From an uncultured Bacteroidales bacterium (lineage in GTDB: Bacteria; Bacteroidota; Bacteroidia; Bacteroidales; UBA932), in assembly GCA_945870315.1 (NCBI GenBank), contig CAMBRR010000002.1, forward strand, positions 1 to 64,000: a stretch of 64,000 nucleotides of DNA. The letters are read 5' to 3'. How positions within the stretch are numbered: the first letter of the stretch is position 1; the number at the start of each line of letters is the position of its first letter. The notes under the pieces are model-generated. The model was not told the DNA's origin. It made no database searches and saw only the letters and a program-made list of their open reading frames with translations. Of this stretch, positions 17,744 through 27,000 are shown piece by piece. The translations under genes were made by a program, and so were the position numbers.

Positions 17744-19525
17744 ATGGGAAAAGAAATCAAATTCTCCCTGGTTTACAGGGACATGTGGCAGTCTTCAGGC
17801 AAATATGTGCCTACTGTCACGCAGTTGAAGGAAGTAGCGCCGGCCATCATAGCGATGGGATGTTTCGACAGGGTTGAGACCAACGGCGGCGCATTCGAAC
17901 AAGTCAATCTCCTTTTCGGAGAGAATCCTAATAAGGCGGTCAGGGAATGGACTGCACCTTTTCAGAAGGCGGGAATCCGCACCCATATGCTGGAGAGAGG
18001 CCTTAACGCATTGAGGATGAACCCGGTTCCGGCTGATGTCAGGGAACTGATGTACAAGGTCAAAAACGCCCAGGGAGTGAACATATCCCGTTCTTTCTGC
18101 GGTCTGAACGACCACAGGAACCTCAGGCTCAGTGTAGAATATGCCAAGAAGGCGGGTATGACCTCGCAGGTTGCCCTTTCCATCACCCACTCTCCGGTCC
18201 ACACCATAGAATATTATATGGGAGTCGTTGACAAGGTGGTTGAGTATGGTTGCGATGAAATCTGCCTGAAGGATATGGCAGGAGTAGGCCGTCCGTCTTT
18301 CCTTGCCGAGCTAACCTCCTGCATCAAGAAGAAATATCCTCACATCAAGGTTCAGTATCACGGACATTGTGGACCTGGATTCTCCCCTGCTTCCATGCTT
18401 GAGGTTGCGAGAGCGGGTGCCGATTATCTGGATGTTGCCGTGGAACCGCTTTCCTGGGGAAAAGTTCATCCGGATGTAATCACCATCCAGCAGATGCTCA
18501 AGGCTGACGGCTTCAGTGTCAAGGATATAGATATGGATGCATATATGCAGGTGAGAAGTCTTACCCAGAAATTCATAGATGATTTCCTCGGATACTGGAT
18601 TGACCCTAACAACTCACATATGAGTTCGCTGCTTGTCGGGTGCGGGCTTCCGGGAGGAATGATGGGTTCGATGATGGCAGACCTTAAAGGAGTGCACGCA
18701 GCCATCAATTCATCGCTGCGCAACCGCAACCAGGCGGAACTTTCCCTGGACCAGCTGATGGTCAAGCTTTTCAAGGAAGTTGAATATGTGTGGCCGCGTC
18801 TGGGTTATCCGCCTCTGGTGACACCATTCAGCCAATATGTCAAAAATACGGCTTTGATGAATCTTATGGCAATGGTTTCCGGAAAGCCTCGCTGGAGCAC
18901 CATCGACAAGGATACCTGGAATATGATTTTGGGCAAGATGGGACGGCTTCCAGGGCCGCTTGCTCCTGAGATTCTGGAGATTGCGAAGGAAAAGAAACTT
19001 GAATTCTACGAGGGGAATCCTCAGGATGCCTTCCCTGACGAGTTGGACAAGTTCCGCGCGATGATGAAGGAAGAAGGATGGGACTGCGGCCAGGACGACG
19101 AGGAACTCTTCGAGTTTGCAATGCACGAGAGGCAGTATCGTGACTACAAGAGCGGAGTTGCCAAGGAAAGGTTCAACAAGGAACTTGAGGCAGCTCGCCA
19201 GAAGGCTGGGGCTCCGATTATCGTCACACGTCCTGTCGTCGAAGTTCCGAGATTCGATGTGGAAAAGATAGTCTTCGCACACCCTGAAGCTACTCCAGTT
19301 CAGGTTCCTGTCAAGGGACAGATTCTCTGGGAAGTGGACGTTGATGATGCTTCTTCAGCTCCTGTATGCGGAACCAAGGTGGAAAAGGGCAAGCCAATGG
19401 GATATGTACAGACATATTACGGTATGGAGGAGATTGTGCCTGCCGTTTCCGGAAGCATCGTGGCAGTATGCGCAAAGCAGGGAGACAGACTTGAGAAGGG
19501 AGAAATAGTGGCCTTCGTGGAGTAA
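17744..19525 (+). CDS. Pyruvate carboxylase subunit B-like carboxyltransferase, no biotin Lys
   Basis: This 593-residue protein has an HMGL-like carboxyltransferase TIM barrel (residues about 5-290; RDMWQSSGKY, MGCFDRVETNGGAFE, CLKDMAG, VQYHGHCGPG) and a PYC/OADA domain (about 300-460; LLVGCGLPGGMMGSMMADL). These transfer CO2 between biotin and pyruvate/oxaloacetate. The C-terminal biotinyl-like domain (about 510-593) keeps the fold, but the usual A-M-K-M motif reads TYYGME, with Tyr about 559 in place of the biotinylated Lys. It cannot be biotinylated there, so a separate biotin carrier would be needed. I recall Bacteroides homologs with the same feature. The ATG at 17744 is chosen because upstream codons lie inside rpoN. 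Confidence 0.85.
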   Translation: MGKEIKFSLVYRDMWQSSGKYVPTVTQLKEVAPAIIAMGCFDRVETNGGAFEQVNLLFGENPNKAVREWTAPFQKAGIRTHMLERGLNALRMNPVPADVRELMYKVKNAQGVNISRSFCGLNDHRNLRLSVEYAKKAGMTSQVALSITHSPVHTIEYYMGVVDKVVEYGCDEICLKDMAGVGRPSFLAELTSCIKKKYPHIKVQYHGHCGPGFSPASMLEVARAGADYLDVAVEPLSWGKVHPDVITIQQMLKADGFSVKDIDMDAYMQVRSLTQKFIDDFLGYWIDPNNSHMSSLLVGCGLPGGMMGSMMADLKGVHAAINSSLRNRNQAELSLDQLMVKLFKEVEYVWPRLGYPPLVTPFSQYVKNTALMNLMAMVSGKPRWSTIDKDTWNMILGKMGRLPGPLAPEILEIAKEKKLEFYEGNPQDAFPDELDKFRAMMKEEGWDCGQDDEELFEFAMHERQYRDYKSGVAKERFNKELEAARQKAGAPIIVTRPVVEVPRFDVEKIVFAHPEATPVQVPVKGQILWEVDVDDASSAPVCGTKVEKGKPMGYVQTYYGMEEIVPAVSGSIVAVCAKQGDRLEKGEIVAFVE

Positions 19526-19587
19526 AGTTTCAATTTTGTGCAAAAATGCCAAAATAAATAAAAATCTTATTTTGGCGCCATTAAAAA

Positions 19588-19645
19588 CAACAGGTTTAAC
19601 GGGGATTTTGCCATAGATTTGGCACCTGTTGAACCTGTTTTTTTA
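19588..19645 (+). terminator. Nested hairpin with T-run before radC
   Basis: An outer inverted repeat (AACAGGTT 19589-19596 with AACCTGTT 19632-19639) encloses TGCCA/TGGCA (19609-19613 with 19620-19624) and is followed by a T-run that reaches the radC ATG. CAACAGGT/ACCTGTTG gives an alternative pairing. It can terminate the carboxyltransferase transcript, but it also forms the immediate leader of radC. A TAGATTTG at 19614-19621 fits a -7 box without a good -33. The rest of the 119-bp gap shows nothing more. Confidence 0.5.
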
Positions 19646-20334
19646 TGAAGATAAAAGATCTATACAATGACGAGAAGCCCAGGGAGAAGCTTCTGGAGAA
19701 GGGGGCCGATGCCTTGAGCGTTGCCGAACTGCTGGCCATTTTGCTACGAAGCGGCACCAGGAAGAAAAACGCAATCGAGATAGGGCGTGAACTGTTGAAC
19801 ATCTCAGGAGGCAGTCTCAAGGCGCTGTCCGGTCTTTCGGCTGAATTGCTTATGGAAGTGGAGGGAGTCGGAAAGGAAAAGGCTGCTATCCTTAAAGCGA
19901 CCTTCGAACTTGGGAAGAGAAAGGAAATGGAGATGGACAGACATTCGTCCCAGCTGATGAATTCTCCTCAGGCCGTATATAAATCTATGGGGCCGATTCT
20001 CAAGCATCTGGACCACGAAGAGTGCTGGGTATTGTTTCTCAATAGGGACAATTCGCTGCTAGCCAAGGAGAAATTCAGTTCAGGTGGCCAGGATGCCACA
20101 ATAATGGACATAAAAATCATAGTCAGAAGGGCACTTGAGCGCAAGTGTTCAGCAATGATACTTGTACACAATCACCCTTGCGGCAGTGCAATCCCCTCCT
20201 CCGCCGATATCTCCAACACCCAGAAATTGCGCAAGGCTCTTGCCCCATTCGGTATCCAGCTGCTTGACCACGTGGTAATTTCGCACAACGGTTCCTATTA
20301 CAGTTTTGCGGATGAAACAATGACAAATGGGTAA
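19645..20334 (+). CDS. radC: RadC-family JAMM/MPN protein
   Basis: This 229-residue protein has an N-terminal UPF0758 helix-hairpin-helix (LLMEVEGVGKEKAAILKATFELGKR, about residues 65-95). Its C-terminal RadC domain has the JAMM metal motif HNHPCGSAIPSSAD near residue 175. The length matches RadC. Despite the name, a DNA repair role is unproven for the family; the JAMM site suggests a metallo-hydrolase. Its start codon follows directly on the T-run of a hairpin. Confidence 0.92.
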   Translation: MKIKDLYNDEKPREKLLEKGADALSVAELLAILLRSGTRKKNAIEIGRELLNISGGSLKALSGLSAELLMEVEGVGKEKAAILKATFELGKRKEMEMDRHSSQLMNSPQAVYKSMGPILKHLDHEECWVLFLNRDNSLLAKEKFSSGGQDATIMDIKIIVRRALERKCSAMILVHNHPCGSAIPSSADISNTQKLRKALAPFGIQLLDHVVISHNGSYYSFADETMTNG

Positions 20335-20340
20335 GAAAAT

Positions 20341-20371
20341 TTTGCAGACGGGAAAAATAAGGATATATTTG
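20341..20371 (+). promoter_or_regulatory. upp promoter
   Basis: TTTG (20341-20344), 19 bp, then TATATTTG (20364-20371) is a near-perfect Bacteroidetes promoter. The start point near 20377 rules out the GTG at 20371 and supports the ATG at 20395. Confidence 0.75.
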
Positions 20372-20394
20372 TGCTTCGAAAAAACACAAATCCG

Positions 20395-21048
20395 ATGAAA
20401 GTCATAAACCTTGGTGAGAACAATTCGATTCTCAACAAATTCGTATCACAGATGCGCGACAAACGTATCCAGAAGGATAGTATGCGCTTCAGGACCAATC
20501 TCGAAAGGCTCGGTGAAATCTTCGCTTATGAGGTAAGCCGGACCTTGAACTATTCTCCAAAAGAGGTTGTCACCCCACTCGGTATCGCAAACATTCCGAC
20601 ATACGATGACAAGATTGTGGTTGCCACCATCCTGCGTGCCGGTCTGCCTCTTCATCAGGGAATCCTAAACTATTTTGACGATGCTCAGAATGCCTTTGTA
20701 GCCGCATACCGGAAGTATGACAAAGGAGAGGATTTCCATATCAATATCGAATATGCAAGTTCTCCTGACCTTACCGGCAAGGTTCTGATTCTCGCCGACA
20801 CGATGCTGGCGACCGGTTCTTCGCTGGAAATTGCCTACAAGAGGCTGTGTGAAGAGGGTGAACCTGCCTACACCCACCTGATTTGCCCGATCTCCAGCGC
20901 ATATGCTGTGGAATATCTGCAGAAATGCATGCCGGAGGACAAAGTCACTCTCTGGGTTGCCGCTATCGATGAAGAACTCACCAGCCACTCCTACATTGTG
21001 CCTGGACTCGGTGACGCGGGAGACCTCGCCTACGGAGAAAAGAAATAA
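20395..21048 (+). CDS. upp: Uracil phosphoribosyltransferase
   Basis: This 217-residue enzyme makes UMP from uracil and PRPP in pyrimidine salvage. It contains the type I PRTase PRPP loop VLILADTMLATGSSL (about residues 130-144), the conserved VVATILRAGLPLHQG, and the C-terminal uracil-binding segment SYIVPGLGDAGDLAYG. The length and motifs fit Upp. It has its own promoter and is followed by tRNA-His. Confidence 0.93.
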   Translation: MKVINLGENNSILNKFVSQMRDKRIQKDSMRFRTNLERLGEIFAYEVSRTLNYSPKEVVTPLGIANIPTYDDKIVVATILRAGLPLHQGILNYFDDAQNAFVAAYRKYDKGEDFHINIEYASSPDLTGKVLILADTMLATGSSLEIAYKRLCEEGEPAYTHLICPISSAYAVEYLQKCMPEDKVTLWVAAIDEELTSHSYIVPGLGDAGDLAYGEKK

Positions 21049-21073
21049 TTTTTAAGAAAATGGCGGCTTTGGT

Positions 21074-21104
21074 ATTGCAAGTGTAAAAATATTTAGTACC
21101 TTTG
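21074..21104 (+). promoter_or_regulatory. tRNA-His promoter
   Basis: ATTG (21074-21077), 19 bp, then TACCTTTG (21097-21104). The transcript would start about 13 nt before the tRNA. Confidence 0.6.
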
Positions 21105-21122
21105 CAGTCCTTAATACAACAC

Positions 21123-21197
21123 GGTGCCCATAGTTCAGTTGGTTAGAGCGTCAGATTGTGGTTCTGAATGTCGTCGGTTCGAATCCGACTGGGCACC
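21123..21197 (+). tRNA. tRNA-His (anticodon GTG)
   Basis: The acceptor stem GTGCCCA (21124-21130) pairs with TGGGCAC (21190-21196). The extra G at 21123 opposite C at 21197 is the G-1:C73 pair unique to tRNA-His. The anticodon stem TCAGA/TCTGA holds the loop TTGTGGT with anticodon GTG at 21158-21160. The T-loop GGTTCGAATCC is present. CCA is not encoded. Confidence 0.95.
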
Positions 21198-21203
21198 CAC
21201 AGA

Positions 21204-21233
21204 AGAGCCGGCTTTCCAGTCGGCTCTTTTTTT
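21204..21233 (+). terminator. Terminator after tRNA-His
   Basis: AGAGCCG (21204-21210) pairs with CGGCTCT (21221-21227) and is followed by a run of eight T residues (21226-21233). It separates the tRNA from miaB. Confidence 0.85.
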
Positions 21234-21246
21234 AAAACGAAAGTCT

Positions 21247-22623
21247 ATGCAGGAGTTCACACACTCAATCAGGCCGATTATCGATCCGGCCAAAAAGAAA
21301 GTCTATATAGAGACCTATGGTTGTCAGATGAACGTCAACGACAGCGAGGTCATTCTTTCCATCCTCCAAAAGGTTGGCTATTGCCTTACTGAAAACATCG
21401 ATGAGGCTGATCTCATTCTTGCAAACACCTGCTCGATCAGGGACAATGCCGAGCAGAGGATATGGGGCAGAATCGAGCAGTTCAGACTTCAGAAAAAGAG
21501 GAGGAGCGGAGTGATTATCGGAATCGTGGGATGTATGGCGGAAAGGCTGAAAGACAAGTTGCTGGACGGCCATCAGGTCGATCTCGTTGCTGGTCCAGAC
21601 TCATACAGAAGCCTTCCTGGGCTACTTGAGGCCATCACGCCACAGAAGCCTCAGATAGACGTGCTGCTGTCCCACGAAGAGACCTATGCTGACATTTCTC
21701 CTGTCAGGATGGACAAGAACGGCATCTCCGCCTTCATATCCATAATGAGAGGATGCAATAATGTATGTTCTTATTGCGTTGTTCCTTACACCCGTGGAGC
21801 CGAAAGGAGCAGAGACCCTCACACCATAGTGGCGGAAGCTCGCGAACTCTATGAGCACGGCTACAAGGAAGTCACTCTCCTGGGACAAAATGTGGATTCA
21901 TATTATTGGAAGGATCCTGACCTGGCTGGCAATGACGTAAACTTCGCCCTTCTGCTGGAGATGGTAGCCCAGATCAGTCCGTCCCTGAGAGTCAGGTTCT
22001 CAACCTCCCACCCGAAGGACATCAGCGATGAAGTCATCTACACTATGGCAAGGTATGAGAACATATGCAAGCACATCCACCTGCCGGTCCAGAGCGGCAG
22101 CGACGTTATGCTGGAAAAGATGAGGAGAAAATACACCAGAGAGTGGTACCTGGAAAGGGTCAAGAAGATAAGGAGTGTGATTCCGGACTGTGGACTGACT
22201 ACGGACGTGATAGCCGGATTCTGCGGGGAAACCATTCAGGATCACCACGATACCCTCTCTCTTATGGAAGAGGTAGTGTTTGATTCCGCCTTTATGTTTG
22301 CTTATTCTGAAAGGCCGGGGACACTGGCATCCAGGAAATACGCCGATGACATTCCGTATGAGGAAAAGACCTCCAGGCTGAATGAAATCATTGCTCTGCA
22401 GGGCAGGATGAGCCTCAAGAGCAACGAACGGGATTTAGGCAAGGTATTCGAGGTCCTTGTTGAAGGACCTTCAAAGAAGAATCCGGAAGAACTATGCGGA
22501 AGGGCAAGCAGCAACAAGATGTGCGTCTTTCCGTCCCGAGGGGAGAAACCGGGAGACTATACGAAGGTCCGTGTAAATTCTGTCACGTCAGCGACTCTCA
22601 TCTGTGAGAACCTCGGCAAATGA
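21247..22623 (+). CDS. miaB: tRNA-2-methylthio-N6-dimethylallyladenosine synthase
   Basis: This 458-residue radical-SAM methylthiotransferase modifies A37 of tRNAs reading UNN codons. It has the N-terminal UPF0004 domain (VYIETYGCQMNVNDSEVI), the radical SAM cluster motif CNNVCSYC (about residue 170), and a C-terminal TRAM domain (about 390-455). The ATG at 21247 is chosen; earlier in-frame codons lie within the tRNA and its terminator. The stop codon lies in the first copy of a 20-bp tandem repeat shared with the convergent peptidase gene. Confidence 0.95.
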   Translation: MQEFTHSIRPIIDPAKKKVYIETYGCQMNVNDSEVILSILQKVGYCLTENIDEADLILANTCSIRDNAEQRIWGRIEQFRLQKKRRSGVIIGIVGCMAERLKDKLLDGHQVDLVAGPDSYRSLPGLLEAITPQKPQIDVLLSHEETYADISPVRMDKNGISAFISIMRGCNNVCSYCVVPYTRGAERSRDPHTIVAEARELYEHGYKEVTLLGQNVDSYYWKDPDLAGNDVNFALLLEMVAQISPSLRVRFSTSHPKDISDEVIYTMARYENICKHIHLPVQSGSDVMLEKMRRKYTREWYLERVKKIRSVIPDCGLTTDVIAGFCGETIQDHHDTLSLMEEVVFDSAFMFAYSERPGTLASRKYADDIPYEEKTSRLNEIIALQGRMSLKSNERDLGKVFEVLVEGPSKKNPEELCGRASSNKMCVFPSRGEKPGDYTKVRVNSVTSATLICENLGK

Positions 22624-22657
22624 CAGATTACAACAGGAAATGACAGATTACAACAGG
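22618..22657. repeat. Exact 20-bp tandem duplication at convergent gene ends
   Basis: The 20-bp unit at 22618-22637 is repeated exactly at 22638-22657. The first copy holds the miaB stop (TGA 22621-22623) and the second holds the peptidase stop (TTA 22648-22650 on the plus strand). Confidence 0.95.
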
Positions 22658-23928
22658 TCAAACAGGATGCGGGCGTGAGTTTCAGCGTGGATGGAATCCA
22701 CTTGGGCTTCAAACCTTGACTGGTTCCGCCTGAATGCATCCATATTTTCTTTTTTTAACGGTTCCGCCGCAGGAGACTCCATTTTGAGCGGGTTGATCGG
22801 GGAACCGTTTTTCCATACCCTGAAGTCAAGGTGAGGACCTGTAGAACGGCCAGTGGAACCCACATAGCCTATAACATCTCCCTGATGCACTCTCTGTCCC
22901 TGCTTCAGACCGGAAGCATAACGGGAGAGATGGAGGTAAGCCGTGGTGTATACTGAATTGTGCCTGATTCTGACGGTATTACCGCCTGCACCCTCATATT
23001 TGCGGCTTATTACTACACCGTCACCGATGGACATTACAGGCGTTCCTGCCGGCGCTGCATAATCCACTCCTGTATGAGGTTGCACCTTCCTTGTAACCGG
23101 ATGTTTTCTCGCATAGGAGAAACCTGAACTTATGCGGGAATATTTGAGAGGGGCTTTCAGGAATGCCTTTCTCATACTCTCTCCGTTTTCATTCCACCAT
23201 ATGTTACCTCCGTCCTTCTGGTCGAACATCACCATAGGGAAATCCTTGCCGGCGTGGGTATATACGCTGTAACGCACTGTGTCTATGGCCATTACCTTGT
23301 TTTCGCAGAGCTTTTCATCATAAAGGACACGGAAACGGTCTCCTTTCTGGAGGCCGAAGAAATCCACGGTCCAGGAATAAATGTCTGACAGAGTCAATAT
23401 CAAAAGAGGAGACGCGCCCTCGGAAATCATATCATTCCAGAGAGACGTATTTATTGTGACATCCACATAGCTGGTGCGGGTAGTAATAGGCTTCTTGTAT
23501 TCCCATGCATCATATTCCGGAGTGCACTTGAAGACTATGCAGGAGATGGCATCTTTCTCATAAATCAGATATTCAAGACTATTCTCCCCATCGGGGGTTT
23601 CCGCCTCGGAATAGCAGGCAGTGTAAGGATTCCCTACCCTCAGGGCCCTGACATCGAATACATTACGGGATGCCTCTGTTAGATTGTATGCCTGCTGCTG
23701 ACTCAGTCCGAGTGAAGTCAGAAGGGTGGAAAAGAACTGGCCGCTTTTGACTGTGCCCTCCACGCATACGAGGGAATCCAGACAGGGCAGAGTCCCCTTG
23801 ATAACCTGGACTGTATCGGCTAGAGAGAGGGGCAAAGTTTCTATGTCATTGCTTTCAGACTTAGAGCCTGAACAGGATGCAAGGCTTGCAAAAATTATTA
23901 AGGCAAGAATAATATTCAGATATTTCAT
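22648..23928 (-). CDS. M23-family peptidase-like lipoprotein
   Basis: This 426-residue lipoprotein (signal IIFASLASCSGS) has a long N-terminal region followed by a LytM/M23 domain (residues about 255-390; ISSGFSYARKHPVTRKVQPHTGVDYAAPAGTPV, then HLSRYASGLKQGQRVHQGDVIGYVGSTGRSTGPHLDFRVW). M23 enzymes cleave peptidoglycan cross-bridges. The first motif H285xxxD289 is intact, but the usual HxH reads H366-L-D368, so the second His, normally a zinc ligand, is Asp. It could still bind metal or be a scaffold. It is divergent from the HTCS gene; the 138-bp gap between them shows no clear promoter. Confidence 0.85.
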   Translation of the reverse strand: MKYLNIILALIIFASLASCSGSKSESNDIETLPLSLADTVQVIKGTLPCLDSLVCVEGTVKSGQFFSTLLTSLGLSQQQAYNLTEASRNVFDVRALRVGNPYTACYSEAETPDGENSLEYLIYEKDAISCIVFKCTPEYDAWEYKKPITTRTSYVDVTINTSLWNDMISEGASPLLILTLSDIYSWTVDFFGLQKGDRFRVLYDEKLCENKVMAIDTVRYSVYTHAGKDFPMVMFDQKDGGNIWWNENGESMRKAFLKAPLKYSRISSGFSYARKHPVTRKVQPHTGVDYAAPAGTPVMSIGDGVVISRKYEGAGGNTVRIRHNSVYTTAYLHLSRYASGLKQGQRVHQGDVIGYVGSTGRSTGPHLDFRVWKNGSPINPLKMESPAAEPLKKENMDAFRRNQSRFEAQVDSIHAETHARILFDLL

Positions 23929-24066
23929 CTCGGCAAATTGAAGTTAGGTTGGCAAATCTACGAAAAATTAAGAGCCAAAACAGACATAATTCAATTTTGT
24001 GCAAAAAATTTATTATTTTGTGCCAAATTTTGGACAATTCCACAATTGTCACGAACATTTTTAAAA

Positions 24067-27000
24067 ATGAAAGATACTAATCACAGACTGGTCACAGTTC
24101 TGCTCTGCCTGCTTCTCGGGGCAGGGAAAGCAATGTCATTCACCCCAGACAAAATAGAATTCAGCCATATCAGCACAGATGACGGGCTCTCCCAGACAAC
24201 AGTGTTTTCTTGTGCACAGGACAGTCTCGGAAGAATGTGGTTCGGCACCTCAGATGGGCTGAACTGCTATAACGGATATGATTTCAACATTTATAGAAAC
24301 AATCCCTCCGACAGCACCTCCATTGCCGGGAACATCATCAGAAAAGTATATGTAGACAGCCAGGGCAGGCTATGGGCAGGCACAGCCAAAGGTCTTTCAT
24401 TATATGATACCGAGAAAGACTCTTTCCGAAGTCTTCTGACTTCAGACAAGGCAGTGACAGGGATAGTAGAGGTGTCGGAAACGAAAATGATGGTGGTTTG
24501 CGCAGGGGAAATAAAGTTTTTCGACACAGCCCTTTGGGATTTCATAGATTCAGAAACCTTCCATCACGTGAATGTGGAGGCGACCATCCTGCACAGAGAC
24601 AAAGACAAGATCTGGATTGGAACGGTTTCCAGTGGTGTTCTTTCCTGGGATATCAAGGAAAACAAGACCAAAAAGGTTGCTGGGCTGGACAATGTCAGAC
24701 AGGTTCAATGCATCAATTATCACAAGGATACCTTGTGGGTGGCGACAGAAGGTGACGGACTTTGGTACGCCGTCCCGGACAAAGGTACCAGTGGATGTTT
24801 CAGACATAGAAATAATGATTCCGGCAGCATAAGCTCCAATTATGTAAGAACCATTTCTTCAGACACAGACGGCAACCTCTGGGTCGGAACATATAACGGA
24901 CTGAGTATCAGATATAATGGTAAATTCTACAACATCGAATGCAATCCGTTCACGGATGGAAGTCTTTCTCAGAACTCTGTCAGATGCATAGTCAGGGACA
25001 GACAGGGAGGAATGTGGCTCGGAACATATTTCGGAGGAATCAACTATTGGCACCCCCTTATGAACCGCTTCCATTCCATCCGAAGAAAGGCTTCCGGAAG
25101 TTCACTTAATGACAACATTGTCAGTTGTATGGCGGAAGATACCGACGGGACCATTTGGATTGGAACCAACAGCGGAGGAGTAAACCACTACAATCCAGAA
25201 AAAGGAACATTCAAGGTCTATTCAATGAGTGGCCAGAAGGATTTTGTTGCAGAGTCAAACGACATCAAAGCCATATACATAAGCCCGGACAATTACATAT
25301 ATGTCGGAGCACACGCCGGAGGACTGTCCGCAATAGACAAAAAGACTGGCGCTATAACTCATTTTGAATCAACATCTCCCCTCGGAACTCCTCTTAATGT
25401 ATATGCAATTGCCCCTGCCGGAAACTCGAAACTATGGATAGGAACTCTTGAAGGAATCAAACTCTTCGATATGAAATCGAAGCGCTTTGTAGATTTCGAC
25501 AATAGTGTTTTTGTCCAGAATGCAATAAAAGACATTCTGATTGACTCCGAAGGAAGACTTTGGATTGGAGGAGAAAACGGGGTTCAGGTTTACAGAAGGG
25601 CTGCGGACGGTTCAATGGAAGTATTGAAGGCAGGCAAAGGGTCCGTTTATGCGGATATTAACGTACAATGTCTGTTTGAGAGCTCTACCGGTCAGGTATG
25701 GGCCGGAACCAGGACCGGTCTTATGAGCTATAATCCGAGAACAGATTCGGTAGCAGTCTTTACAAGCCGAAACGGTCTTCCAAGCGAAATTATACATTCG
25801 ATTGAGGAGGATTCCTTCGGAAGATTGTGGGTAAGTACGGACAGAGGACTCAGCTGTATGGATACATTCTCAGGAAAGTTCCACAATTTCAGTTCAGAAG
25901 ACGGACTCCAGAGTAATTATTTCAATTCCGGCTCCAGCTGCAGGACCTCCAGCGGGGTGATGATGTTCGGAGGTCTGAGCGGAATCACCACTTTCATCCC
26001 TGAAGAGATGGAGGATAACCCATTCACGCCTAAGCCTTTGCTGACCGGACTCAAGATTTTTGACACGCCAGTGTACCCATCCGACGGCAGTGGCATTCTG
26101 TCCAAGAGCATAACGATGACGCAAAAGATTGTTCTAAAGCACAACCAGAATACCATATCCATAGATTTCGCCGTAACTAACTATCTGAGCGGGAAGAACA
26201 ACACTTTTGCATATATACTTGAAGGCTACGACCCCCTCTGGCAATATAGCAACAAAAGAAGAAGCATTTCCTGGTCCAACCTCAAGCATGGGAAATACAG
26301 GTTCCTTGTGAAAGCTGCCAACAACGACGGGAAATGGAGCGAGCCTACATCGTTGGAGATTGTCATAAAGCCGGTATGGTATCAGACAATTGCTGCAAAA
26401 TGCAGTTATATCATGCTGATAATGATGGCTTTCATCTTCGCATACCTGTCCATCATCGGCAAAAAGAACAAGGAGAAGGCTGTAGAGTTGGAGAAACAGG
26501 AACAGGCCCACCAAGAGGACATCCAACAGATGAAGATGAGATTCTTTATCAATATCTCTCACGAAATGAGAACGCCTTTGACTCTGATTATCAATCCATT
26601 GTCGGAAATGATCATAAGATGTAACGACACCTGGATGAGAAATCAGCTGAAATATCTTGAAAGAAATGCAAAAAGGCTGCTGCATCTTGTGAACCAGCTT
26701 ATGGATTACCGCCGTGCGGAACTGGGAGTTTTCAAGCTGAAGGTAAGGCAGGAGGATGCCGACAGGATCATCAGGGAAAACTGGTCATATTACGAAAAGC
26801 TCGCAGCAAAGAAAAAGTTGAAATATACTCTTACATCCGACCTTGAGGGCAAGAGGGTGCTGGTGGACGGCCAATACCTGGAGTTGATTCTGAACAACTT
26901 GTTGTCCAATGCATTCAAATATACTGACAGCGGCAGCATCAGTCTTGTGGCGCGCATCGACTCCGGTAATCTGCTTCTGAAGATAAGCGACACTGGCACA

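Noticed and set aside
20371..20394. GTG start for upp
   Set aside because: It overlaps the -7 promoter element, and the conserved protein begins at the ATG at 20395.
23938..24066. 43-codon N-terminal extension of the HTCS
   Set aside because: The extension precedes the true signal sequence and is AT-rich intergenic DNA.
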